This document shows positions 11,776 to 21,895 of a stretch of DNA of 51,089 nucleotides, in pieces. Location: positions 1-51,089 of the forward strand of contig JBBHKE010000287.1 of the NCBI GenBank assembly GCA_037447655.1. Reading direction: 5' to 3'. The notes below the pieces were generated by a model, which was not told the DNA's origin, searched no databases, and saw only the letters and a program-made list of their open reading frames with translations. The translations under genes were made by a program, and so were the position numbers. Position 1 is the stretch's first letter; each line of letters opens with the position of its first letter. The stretch comes from Zygnema cylindricum. Taxonomy: Eukaryota > Streptophyta > Zygnematophyceae > Zygnematales > Zygnemataceae.

Positions 11776-11802
11776 AGGATCCGTATTCCGAATCCCTTGG
11801 AT
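11765..11802 (-). pseudogene. Truncated second copy of the UMP1 last exon
   Basis: After an intact acceptor (CTTCTCCAG) the minus strand reads DPRDSEYGSSIF and then TGA. The first ten residues are identical to the start of the true last exon at 13439-13542, then the sequence runs into transposon-like DNA. The upstream intron flank (TTTTTTGTC...CCAG, TGAATTTGCT motifs) is duplicated as well. It is a relic of a partial tandem duplication. If spliced to exon 14589-14683 it would give a shortened C-terminus, but there is no evidence that it is used. Confidence 0.7.
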
Positions 11803-12059
11803 CTGGAGAAGACAAAAAAAAATAAAAAATCAGTTTGTTATAAGAAAAAAATGAATAATAGTAACATAAAAATAATAAACTGAATTTGCTGACTTTGCTG
11901 AATTGAGGTTAGTGAAGGTTGAAATTGTCATTAAAATTTTAGCGCTTCTGGTCACCAACTGAAAGAGGGCAAGTTTCAATAGTGCAGCCCCTGTGGCAGA
12001 CCTGAAAGGCTGAAACACAATGGTGTGCACTTTCTGTTTTAAACGGACTTTAAGCTATG

Positions 12060-13430
12060 AGAAATGTTTTTAAGAAAAATTAAAATAATGCCCAAACCAA
12101 AAGTTGGCAGAAAAAGCGCGCTAACAGTGATACAAAGAAATGTGCAGGCCAATCACGATACCATTTTACATCGTTTCACGTTTTTGCCTCTTTGTTTGTC
12201 TTTTCTTGCGTTTTGCTTTGTTCTGTGACTTCTTCTCTTTGATTTTGGCTGTTCCTTCCTTTTAATTCCTTATAGCAGATGGTTTTTACCATCGCTCGTT
12301 TCTAACAATAATAATGATTACCATTATTATTGTAGAAATGGGACAAGTTCGGAAGGCATTTACTGCTCCTACGTGACTTTCTTGGTTGCCTAATGTATGC
12401 GGTTTACAGGTTTTGTCAATGGAGTATGAAACAGCTGTGAGAATTGTCGAAGACACGACAACATTCACATCACCTCAGAATTTTAATTTCCCTCTAAATA
12501 TTTTGTTTTCATCTCACAGTTAGGGCGCGGGCGCAACGTCCCTACCTCCAAACAACTGGCTAAGAAAGCCCTCTAATATACTGACACGTCACTCAAGTTT
12601 TACAGTTTTAAGTGTAAATGCTAAAACGTTCACATGCAAGCATCTGGCAGTCTGTTACACACCCATCATTATTAGATAGTGCGTTTTTCGGAGAGTCAAA
12701 ACATCTTTTAGCTTTGGGATCGACGATTTAACATCTGCTTTGCAGCGCACAATAGGTAACAACCTCATCCTTCGATACTAGCATTTCACAATTTAATATC
12801 GAAAGTACACACATAAAACAAATTGTTTAAACAAGATTGTTTCCAAAAAAGCCGCAGACAAACTACACAACACTAATTGGAGTCTAAAAGCTTTTGGAGA
12901 GTAAAACATCATTAGCTCTTTTCAATTCTTGGATTTTCTCTTTCAGGAAACCAATCGATAAGTAAAGCAACATTTTTGACCTTTCGATTAATCCGTTTAA
13001 AAAACTATCGAACAGTTAAAAATAAAGTTTAAAGACTTTATTACTGCCCCAAAAATACTACTACTGCCCAATGTTCAACACTAACAGCGTTGGGCAGTTA
13101 AGTAGATTACTTATGCTGGGAAAAAAAAGAGATACAAAATACATAACATTTGATGAAACAGTCAAAATGTCGAAACTAAAATGTAAAAATAAATGCAGAA
13201 ACATCAAAGATGTAATAACAAATGCAGAAAATCAAGGCTATACACCTTTTTCCTTAATAACCTTCACCAAATTAAGAAACCCCGGGGAATAATATTGTTG
13301 AGAGAGGCTTTGAGATTTACAAAAAATGAAAAAAAAATCTCACAGGTAAACGAAAAACTGAGAAGAAAGAGCAAGAGATACAGAAGGATGAAACAAACAA
13401 AGAAATGTACAAGAGAGAGACACAAAAGTC
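12060..13430. other. Region downstream of UMP1, no gene seen
   Basis: AT-rich DNA between the true UMP1 stop codon and the truncated exon copy. Short frames exist on both strands without recognisable domains, and there are no clear terminal repeats. Confidence 0.4.
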
Positions 13431-13438
13431 ACAAGTTT

Positions 13439-15402
13439 TCAATCTAATTTTCGAGGCAAAACTGGAGCTTTGGACATTCCCAATCGCTGCTCCATAATCG
13501 AATGTAAATCGATGGAAGATCCATATTCTGAATCTCTTGGGTCTGGAAAAGACAAAAAAAAGGCATTTTGGCATAAGAAAGAAAAAAAAAATCAGCTGAA
13601 TTTGCTAAAATTGCTGAATTTGCATTGCTGAATTTGCTAAAATTGCTGAATTTGCTAAAACTGCTGAATTAGCTGAATGAGAATTTGCTATTTATGTTTC
13701 CTCAAGGTTTAAAAAATAAAACACTTCGTCATAAAAAAACAGCTAAGAAGATAAAAATAAAATGAATTTGCTAACTGTATTTCAACATCGTGTCAACAAC
13801 CGAACCAATTTAACAAGATTACGGTAACCGGAACTAAATCTTCGAAAAAAAATAAATAATAATAATAATAATTCTTATAGATAATTTACAGTTGTCTATA
13901 CAGAACTGAATAACAGGGTAAAAGAAAAAAGTAGCGCCAATATTTGATGTAAGCCACTCCTAAATGAACAAATTTTCAGGGTTGTTTCTTGGGGTATTAC
14001 AGGTAGTGTTGAATATCGAGCAGGTTTTGCCGATAATCAATATATACTTTTTTGGGGGTCCTAGATGATCAGTAAATCGTGCCGATATATCCTATTGCCG
14101 ATAATTGTGATATACCAGGATCAATATCGTCAAGAACCATACGTTTTTTTCAGTACTCTTCACAGGCTTTTTTTCTGCAGCGTCGAGGCTGAAAAAATTT
14201 ACTCATTATTCTGCACTGTCGACGCTGAAAAACGGTTCTCAATGCGGTACGCTTCACTGTACCTACCGTAATGAGTTTGTTCCAAATGTTTACTTAGTAT
14301 CATTATTATTGTTTACGCAAAATTTTCGGGCCAATCCTGGCGAAGATTTGGCAGGATAAGAGTTGTGTCTGGTAGAGATGAACGTCCGGTTATCGATCGA
14401 TTATCGGCAGTTATCAAATTATCAACATTTATCGGCAAACTTGATAAATATCGAAATCTCACGGTGTTGATAAGTACCGTTATTCCAATATATCGTCCCT
14501 GAATTTGTTCGATATACAACACTAATTATAGGGTAAAAAAGGCGTAAGTAAAACACCGGTACAAGTTATTCGTATTACAGAAACTCACCGCCAAGATAAT
14601 CTTCAAATCCAAAATCGTCCAAAGAACCTGTGAGGGACTCCAGGCCAATCATGGAGGAAGGAAGACCAGGAAGACGTTGACATCTGCAACCAGAAAAAAA
14701 AATCTTAAAACGTGTGTCGTTTTTTAAAGAAATAAAAAGATTTAGGTTTAATTCTAGGTCTAGGTCTAAGGTTAGGTCCAGGTTTAGGTCTCGGTTGAGG
14801 TCTAGATTTAGGTCTAGGTCTAAGGTTAGGTCCAGGTTTAGGTCTCGGTTGAGGTCTAGGTTTAGGTCTAGGTCTAAGGTTAGGTCCAGGTTTAGGTCTC
14901 GGTTGAGGTCTAGGTTTAGGTCTAGGTCAAGGCTGGCTCTAGCTCTCAGTCTCAGTCTAAGTCTAAGACTAGCGGTCTATGGTCTACATCTAGGTATAGA
15001 TTTAGGTTAGATTTAAATTTAGGCTTAATTTTATGTCTAGGTTTAGGTCTAAGGCTTTAAGTATTAAAAAGGTTAGCAATAATCAGCGTAGCAACATTTC
15101 TACAGAGTTAGTCATGTCAGCGTCAGTGTCCAATTCTGTCGAGTGGTTCCGATTTGTCAAACAGAAATATTCCTTCTACTTGAAAAAAGTCATATAATAA
15201 GAAAAACGGGAAACCTGAAAACAACAGAACCCTATTGCATTGAAAAAAAAATCAAAGAAGAAAACATGTGAAAGGAGCTGCGACATCGTCAGAAGCCGTA
15301 CCTGGATAGAATTTGCCGCTCTATGTCCATCTTCATGGGAAATGCAGAGCCATAGACTTTTTCTAGAAGCAGTCGCTTTATTTGTGCTTGTTGAATCGCA
15401 GT
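13439..15402 (-). CDS. UMP1: Proteasome maturation factor UMP1/POMP, 3' three exons
   Basis: Minus-strand exons: 15302-15402, 14589-14683 and 13439-13542, all with GT/AG borders and matching phases (300 nt, 99 codons plus TGA). The first reads ...VYGSAFPMKMDIERQILSR, the second begins CQRLPGLPSSMIGLES and ends LDDFGFEDYLG, the third begins DPRDSEYGSS and ends MSKAPVLPRKLD. This follows the plant UMP1 pattern (YG-x-A-x-P-x-KM-[ED]-x-x-RQILSR, PSS[ML]-x-GLE, G[FL]EDYL, PRDSE, RLG[LM]SKGP). UMP1 is a short chaperone that assists 20S proteasome assembly and is degraded on completion. Family length is about 140 residues, so roughly 40-50 N-terminal residues are missing; the first exon shown starts in phase 0 after GATGACAG and no upstream exon was found. 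Introns hold a hAT MITE and a 54-bp minisatellite. Confidence 0.88.
13599..13680. repeat. TGCTGAATTTGCTAAAAT short tandem repeat
   Basis: GCTGAATTTGCTAAAATT recurs about four times in the intron next to the UMP1 last exon. A shorter version lies beside the truncated exon copy at about 11880-11905, supporting duplication of exon and flank together. Confidence 0.7.
14004..14524. mobile_element. hAT-like element, TAGTGTTG family, in a UMP1 intron
   Basis: Ends TAGTGTTGAATATCGAGCAG and CGATATACAACACTA are flanked by 8-mers ATTACAGG (13996-14003) and ATTATAGG (14525-14532), 7 of 8 identical. The interior is rich in ATATCG/CGATAT words, as in the relative at 33587-34399. 521 bp, non-coding. Confidence 0.8.
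14750..15060. repeat. 54-bp minisatellite built from TAGGTC/TAGGTT
   Basis: TAAGGTTAGGTCC starts at 14767, 14821 and 14875, giving a 54-bp period over about three good copies with degenerate TAGGTY hexamers on both sides. The open frame through it (Arg-Ser-Arg-Phe repeats) is an artefact. It lies in the UMP1 intron between exons 14589-14683 and 15302-15402. Confidence 0.85.
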
Positions 15403-15453
15403 CTGTCATCAACCATGCACATAAACCTACTGGTAAGCTGAGTTTTATAAGTG

Positions 15454-15560
15454 CATCTCTCTCCCCCTCTCCCCCTCCCTTGCCCTCTCCATCTCCCTCA
15501 TCCTCTCCCTCTCTCCCTCCCTCTCTCCCCCTCTCCCTCCCTCCCTCTCTCTTTGCCCCC
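15454..15560. repeat. CT/CCCT-rich tract
   Basis: Almost pure pyrimidine on the plus strand (CTCTCC, CCCTCC units). It lies in the 432-bp gap between the upstream-most detected exons of two genes pointing away from each other, so it may be a bidirectional 5' region or a rearrangement junction. Confidence 0.85.
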
Positions 15561-15834
15561 ATCTCTCTCTACCTACCAAGAGAAAAGCACGAGCAGCCTG
15601 TACAGATTAGGTTTGGTATAGAAAAGTATTGCAGGTATATTTGTGTAACGAGCAATGAAGAAAGTATTGATATATCATGTTTCAAACATTTTTCTTTCCT
15701 CCCCACTATATATTTAACAAGAATTGTACCTTAAAAGTTTCTGGTGCGTTATATACTGATATCCCTTTTATTGTCTTCTTCAAATTGTTTACCGACGATT
15801 TTCCTCGTCGTTTTTCCATTATTTGTTATTCCAG

Positions 15835-18800
15835 GTTCAGGCTATGGAAGTCTTAATTGCTACTTCTTTCCATTTGTATCTCTCGAATGCGAAAAGGAGG
15901 CAATGGATTTGTGGAAGCAGCAGAAACCTGCAGATAACATATCGGAACCCCTTGACTCCAGGAAAAAAATAATTGATTTGTTCCTTTCGGACACACGTGT
16001 GGTCGCAATCATGGACACCCGTGTTTTGGGAAAACTGAAGTTCCAGTCATTTGTTCCAAGGTATGTAGACAACCATTCCCGTAGTCTAGGGGTTATTACC
16101 CTTTTAAAAGTCAATTCATCACGTTTCAAGACGACGCTAACAATGACAACAACAACGATGACAATGATTGGTTGTGTTCAAACAAGGAAATCAGATATCA
16201 CTGTCAAATGTAAATGTTCTTTTGCTAAAAAATGGCAAGCAATCATTTGTGATCATCGTTAACATGTATGCCTAAGTCAAATTTGTTGACGTACGTGAAA
16301 CGTGCCGATCGATACCCGAAATTGTGGTAATATCCACATTAAAACCTAATAAAATTGGACCCGCCAATATCAACATCTCATCTGGTGGCACAGTGGTTAG
16401 TGCATTCACAGCTAAAGTGGAAGGTCCCAGGTTCAAATCTTGGCTGACTCAATCGTTCCTTTTATCCCTCGATTCTTCAATCTTTACAGAATTGTCGGTA
16501 GTTTTCAGCCTCAAAAACGTTTTTTCGTTTAGGTTAAGTTTTCTTGGCCACCGTGACAAGCAACCAAGTCGCAAAGGTTTGTGCCAAATTTAGCTTGATT
16601 AGTTGTTTTTAACCTAGAAAAATAGTCATTCATTCAAAATTATATGTTTCTGGTCAACATGACAAGTAGTTACGTTTGTGAGGTTGTGCCAAACCAACAC
16701 GATTAGGTGACTTTCAACCTAGGAAAGTACATTGATTATTCAAAATTTAGTTATTCTTGCCAATTGCCAGCTATTAGATTATTTATTGAGAGCTTGCAGC
16801 TCAATTGTGTTGCTTGTAGTCACTAAGTGACATCGAAGGTAAATCCATGTATCATCCTTTTTGACCGAAAGACCTGAACGATGTTTCCGCCTTCACGATC
16901 GAATGTAGATGCCATAGTTTTTTCAGGAAAATGAGCATTATTTGTTTGACGGTTGTAGTGATTCTGGATTATCCTTACATTTTCTTATTCATCAATTGAA
17001 CTAGCATCATACTAATGGGATTGAGTTTATTATCTTCCTCATGTGGTTTTCAGTTTTTTGAATAATCTACATCATTAGTAAGCTCAACGTCTTTTACCCA
17101 ATTTCAATTAGCAACATGGTTAAGATTTCCCTTCTTGGCATGAAATTGCACTCTACCAACTTTTGAGGTTTATTTGAGGATTAACATGGTCTTTTCCGTT
17201 TTGAACCTGTTGTTGTAAGGAGTTAACATTTAAAATTAGCTCATGTTACTGATTTGTTCTCTATTTTTTTCTTTTCAAGAACAGTGACATTGGTGAGCCT
17301 TGGGCAGACACTACGGGAAGTGTGGAAGCATTCGGAAACGTAACAGATCATACTGAAAGAGACGTTTTACGAAAAGTAATTATCCTAACAACAACACTTT
17401 GTTTATTCTTAAAATCCTTGTTTTCTTTGTGTGTCGGTTGTTTTGAACAACTTCCTCAATATTATTTTTTCCATGGTTATGAGAGGAAGGAATTTAAGTT
17501 GTTTGTGATGTGAATAACAGTTTTGTCGTATACTTTTTCAAACTCATCCCCCTTTTCTTATGGAATTTTTTAGGCTGCATGGTGGCATGCCCAATCGATG
17601 CGTTACATCTTACGATGGCCTTCGAGAAAGACATGTCACGCACTTAATCGGATACGTCAAGAATCGTACGGAAAAATTGTGGCTCAACGGATAGTACGAT
17701 CAATAGGTCTACAAAAGGAAGCGTTGCGTTTGGCACGAGACGAAGATCCCCAAGAGGCGGAAATTCTTGAAAGTATTCGTGTAACTTCAAATTCGTTTGA
17801 ATCGTACAGTTGGGCAACTGAAGAGCCGTACATCCCCCGGCCAATCGTGAGCATCCACATCAGACAAGGGGACAAAATGTCAGAAATGCGCCTCTTCCAT
17901 TTTCCGAGTTTTATGTATCTCGCGGAGAGATTGCGAAGGCATGTGCCAAACTTGAAAACAGTTTGGCTAAGTACAGAAATGCAGGTATGGTGTCTGTGAC
18001 CCCCCCATCCCCTCCGACCACCCGATCACCCTACCTCCCTCTCCTCCTACCTCCTCCCTCCTCCCTCCTCCTCCTCTCCTCCCTCCCTCCTTACATATGG
18101 ATATAAATTTACATACACTTAGTTTTTTAGCGCAGATCCGGCGCACCCGGATTTCAGGTGTCCTTATGTGTAACAACGTAATTGTTACTTAAGGGTGTGA
18201 CGATTGCATACGTCGACAATGCCCGTGACGGCTGTCAGCGTGTACAATCTGTCTTGCCCCCAAGTATTTTTCGAAACTTTTTGAAGCGTCGCAAGACACA
18301 TCGTAATTTTTGAAACAATTTGGCATGTCCCATGTCTTTACATGACATTGTAGACGTATAGCCTTGCATCCGTGGATGTACAACATGCCTTTGCGTAAAC
18401 CTCTCCTATCTGGCCACAATGAACCATGACTTCGCAGAATTTTCACCTTTCCGCGAAATGACACTGTAACCTCGAGACCGCTGCAAAAAAACACCCATAC
18501 AAGGTGCATGCGGACAAAAACGAACAGCCCCTGTACTTTTTTCAGTTGTCAAAAACTTTTGAAAACTTTTCACACATGGGAATGTGTTTTTCTATTTGTG
18601 TAAACGGTTCTACTTTGCTTAAATCACGACATGACAATGGGTCGAAAAAGCACGAGACGAAATTTTTTAGTACATCCTAAGTACGACGATGACGCAAATT
18701 GTACTTTTCAATTTTGCGATTTATTCGTACGGTTGCAACTTTAGCAGTACGGCGCTAAGTTTTAAAGGAAAAAGACAGAAATGTACCCGTACTTAGCCGC

Positions 18801-19702
18801 ATGGGGCTGTACCCTAATAGTGAAGTCTTCACACTGTATGCGTTTTCTCTCCTAATATTTGATTCGTGCGCACTTTACATTCTTTCAGGTTCATTGCTTT
18901 TCTGTCCTCACCAATCTCCACAAGTTGTTTTGCATCATTGTTTTGTCCTTTTTGTTCATCACCTCTTTTCATTGATGGTGGACTCTCACCATTCAATTAT
19001 TGTCTTTTATCTTTTCGTCTACTCCTTCCTTCCTCCTTTATTTTCGCCACGATTCTCCACTCTCTTATCTATGCTCATTTGTCCCATTTTTTCTTCTTTA
19101 ACCAAACATGGCCTTTTCTCCTACACAAATATCCAGGTTTTGGTTGTCCCCAATAAAAAAAATGGAGGCCAGAAGTGCATTAGCCTTAACCATGCGGTTT
19201 TGTGGTACTTGGGTCTCTAACTAGAGTAGCTGCAATTTAATGGTGAAGTCATTCTTTTTTAAATTGACGATAAACCGAAAGCCAACTATTTTAATAATAC
19301 AAACTCAGTAACAAGCCAAGACATTTAATCCGTCTATAAATATTTGAGGTTTACGTCATCGAACCGTTTTTAGGGTGGAGAAAGATGCAAGTTTAGTCAC
19401 ACGTTTTTTTGTTGTTTTTGTTGCAGTCTGTAGTCGACGAAACCGACAGTTATCCAACTTGGGATTTTCTTTTCACAAAAAATCTGCGGCAAGAAGGGAA
19501 TACGTCCATCAGCTCGTATGAAGATTCGGTTGGCCTTGATAAATTCATACTGTTGAGCTTTGCAAATCTGTTAATAGCCGGAGAGTGTGACTATTTTGTC
19601 GGAGTGTTGGGATCAAACTGGAATCGACTAATCAATGAGTTACGCCTCACGAGTGGTAAATTAAATGCGGGAATTGTAGCCCTTAATAATGGTCAGAGTT
19701 AG
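15835..19702 (+). CDS. GT23-like (alpha-1,6-type) fucosyltransferase, 3' four exons
   Basis: Exons 15835-16060, 17285-17375, 17574-17984 and 19427-19702 have GT/AG borders and compatible phases, ending at TAG. Landmarks in order: GSGYGS then NCYFFPF (exon 1 shown), DIGEPWADTTG (exon 2), AAWWHAQSMRYILRWPSR, then SIHIRQGDK and VWLSTEMQ (exon 3), WDFLFTKNLRQEGN and ECDYFVGVLGSNWNRLI (exon 4). IHIRQGDK corresponds to the GDP-fucose-binding H-[VI]-R-R-x-DK motif of FUT8/NodZ, and the last exon to the donor-site region. Such enzymes are Golgi type II proteins; the cytosolic tail, membrane anchor and stem are not present here, and the first exon shown needs one base from a missing upstream exon. Introns contain a tRNA-like SINE head, a tandem duplication and, in the last one, half of a large inverted duplication. 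Donor and acceptor specificity cannot be read. Confidence 0.62.
16381..16447 (+). mobile_element. tRNA-derived SINE head (or tRNA relic)
   Basis: TGGCACAGTGG at 16386-16396 fits a pol III A box and GGTTCAAATCT at 16430-16440 fits a B box, about 34 bp apart as in tRNAs. The intervening sequence does not form a convincing anticodon arm, and Pol III boxes in an intron suggest a SINE. The 3' end and target duplication are not defined. Confidence 0.5.
16543..16750. repeat. Diverged tandem duplication, about 105-bp unit
   Basis: Two consecutive blocks share, in order, GACAAG, GTTTGTG/GTTGTGCCAAA, GATTAG, AACCTAG, AAA.TA and ATTCAAAATT. Intronic and non-coding. Confidence 0.65.
18000..18092. repeat. 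CCT-rich tract
   Basis: CTCCCTCC/CCTCCTC tract starting 15 bp after a splice donor of the fucosyltransferase-like gene and ending where the inverted duplication begins. Confidence 0.85.
18095..18814. mobile_element. GGGTACG-family element, short inverted copy
   Basis: Inverted relative of 21896-23613. It shares AGATCCGG/AGATCTGG near the left, GACAATGCCCGTGACGGCTG, TTTGCGTAAACCTCTC and the right end CTAAGTACGG...GGGGCTGTACCC followed by TAA (reverse of TTA). The left terminus is degenerate and placed approximately. It lacks about 1 kb present in the longer copy. Confidence 0.65.
18842..19404. repeat. Left arm of large inverted duplication
   Basis: About 560 bp matching 20011-20572 in reverse orientation at roughly 90 percent identity by eye. 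Examples are TTCTCCACCCTAAAAACG against CGTTTTTAGGGTGGAGAA and GAGTAGCTGCAATTTAATGG against its complement. The arm stops 22 bp before the last exon of the fucosyltransferase-like gene. Long plus-strand frames in it are non-coding. Confidence 0.85.
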
Positions 19703-20010
19703 AGGGGGAGAAAATATTTGAATTTTGTGAAACGAGGCAGGCATAGATTGGCAGTCAAAGGATATTTTTGTCATTTGTCATTTGTCTCTTTTTTTTGGTT
19801 AATAAGCCTCTAACACCTTTCTTACCAGTCATTGCCGATTGTAACTATGCAGATAATTATATGCTTTGTTGAATTATCACATAAACCACCTGGACTAGTT
19901 GCTTGTTTGTCACTACGTCATCCATGATCTCATGGATTTACAAAGGCAACAAATGAAGGTTGACCTTTGAGAGTTTATGGCACTATGTTGTTTGTTACAT
20001 TTTTTTCTTG

Positions 20011-20572
20011 TGTGATAAATTTGCATCTTTCTCCACCCTAAAAACGATTCGATGACGTAAACCTCAAATATTTATGAACGGATTAGTTGTCTTGGCTTGT
20101 TACTGAGTTTGTATTAATAAAATAGTTGGCTTTCGGTTTATCGTCAATTTATAAAAGAATGACTTCACCATTAAATTGCAGCTACTCTAGTTAGAGACCC
20201 AAGTACCACAAAAAACATGGTTAAGGCTAATGCACTTCTGGCCTCCATTTTTTTTGTTTGGGGACACCCAAAACCTGAATGTTTATGTAGGAGAAAAAGC
20301 CATGTTTGGTTAAAGAAGAAAAAATGGGAAAATTGAGCATAGATAAGAGAGTGGAGAATCATGGCGAAGATAAAAGAGGAAAGTAAGAGTAGGCGAAAAG
20401 ATAACAAGAAGGATAAAAACAATAATTGAATGGTGAGAGTCCGCCATCAATGAAAAGAGGTGATGAACAAAAAAGACAAAACAATGACGCAAAACAACTT
20501 GTGGAGAATGGGTGAGGACAGAGAAGCAATAAACCTGAAAAAAAATGTAAAGTGCGTACGAATCAAAATCAT
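20011..20572. repeat. Right arm of large inverted duplication
   Basis: Complement of 18842-19404. The homology resumes at about 21850 (ATTAGGAGAGAAAACGC) after about 1.28 kb of unrelated sequence, and continues through the GGGTACG-family element to 23613. The left side is therefore a compact version of the right. Confidence 0.85.
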
Positions 20573-21849
20573 AACGAGAAGCAACACAAAACAAAGTGTA
20601 GAAATAAAACGGCAGATTTACACCAAACAAAAGAAATGTACATTCCACGAAAAGACTTGATCTTACAGTCGCAAAAATAAAGGCAAATTACAAACAGTCG
20701 AAATACAAACTAAAGAACAAAACTCAAACCGGAAAACTTAATAACTGCAAACTGTTCTGAAGACATACTCTCGAGTTCCAAACGCTAACTTTGACAGTTT
20801 ACGGTTTCCATAGGAGAAAAAAGTAAATAGAGGTTGGTTTGTAGTGCAAAAAAAAGGGGACAATTTTACGGAGATCCTCGGAGAGAATTTCATGTGTTAA
20901 CACTAAACTCGTTTGTTAAACTGAAATTTTGGTCAGAATTTCTTGTTCTCAAATGACCACCAAAATTCCAAATTTTTCAAATAATCTGAAAATTACTAGA
21001 GTTGCCGGAGACTCCAAGAACCTTCTAACCAAAATATCGCGGGTCGTTTCGGAGTTCCTTCGACCCCTCAACTTGGGGCAGCAAGTCACCTCATTTTCAA
21101 CTTGTAGAATTACAATTTTTTGTTCCAAAAAAGGGTGAAAATGACCTGTTTTTAGTGGTTTTTTTGTGGGAAAATACCGCTCGTGAATATTTGACGAAAA
21201 AAAAACTTAGGATCCCAACAAAACAAAAAAAAAGACCAATTGTATTTTCCAAGGAAAAGCAGTTATAGTCACAATCCGAAAGTATGATTCAGAGCAAACA
21301 CCATATAGAGTCTACAACTGTCAAAAAATGCAAGGTGTCCTAAAAACCCACATTGGGACACCCAAACTTTGAGAAGATAGAATCTAAACCTAAAAGAAAA
21401 ACATCATTAAACAGATAGAAACTGTTAGTTTTTTGGGTTCGGCGTCACTTAACCCGCCGCCATGTCTTCATATGTGCTTTAAAATTGAAAATTTTGGTTT
21501 CGTTAGACGAATCACCTCAAAACCAACACATGGAACCCAAAAAAACGTTCCAACCCATGAAGGATTGAAAACCATCGCGATTTTGATACTAGGATCTTTT
21601 TTTCTTTTTTTTTTTGAAGGATTGTCGGAGCTAGGTTTGAAAGCGTGAAGAGCAATATTTTAGAATCAAATATTCAAATTAACAAAAACGGCGTTTCTTC
21701 TAAAGGATGCCACATCACAAAAAGAAATGGGACGAGAAAAACGTTGTAGCGTGTAAGCCTGGGTCTTAACTAGATGTGGGCATTTTTGCGATCTTTTTTA
21801 CGGACATGAAGAGATGTTTAAGTAAAAGCTCTGAAAGTTTGGTCAGACC
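20573..21849. other. Insertion-like block in the right arm, no gene seen
   Basis: AT-rich sequence present only in the right arm of the inverted duplication. Short frames carry no recognisable domain. I could not define terminal repeats or a target duplication. Confidence 0.45.
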
Positions 21850-21895
21850 AACTATTAGGAGAGAAAACGCGTACAGTCCTGAGACTTTGCTATTA

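Noticed and set aside
14714-15010. 98-codon Arg-Ser-rich frame resembling an SR protein
   Set aside because: Produced by the 54-bp TAGGTC/TAGGTT minisatellite inside a UMP1 intron.
15240-15734. Plus-strand 164-codon frame that could have served as the fucosyltransferase's first exon (GT donor at 15433, matching phase)
   Set aside because: The same bases encode the conserved UMP1 exon on the minus strand (YGSAFPMKMDIERQILSR). The plus frame has no family similarity and runs into the CT tract.
18801-19220. 139-codon hydrophobic plus-strand frame, and its mirror on the minus strand at 20310-20648
   Set aside because: Both lie in the arms of the inverted duplication, are T-rich rather than membrane-like by design, and are not conserved in frame between the arms.
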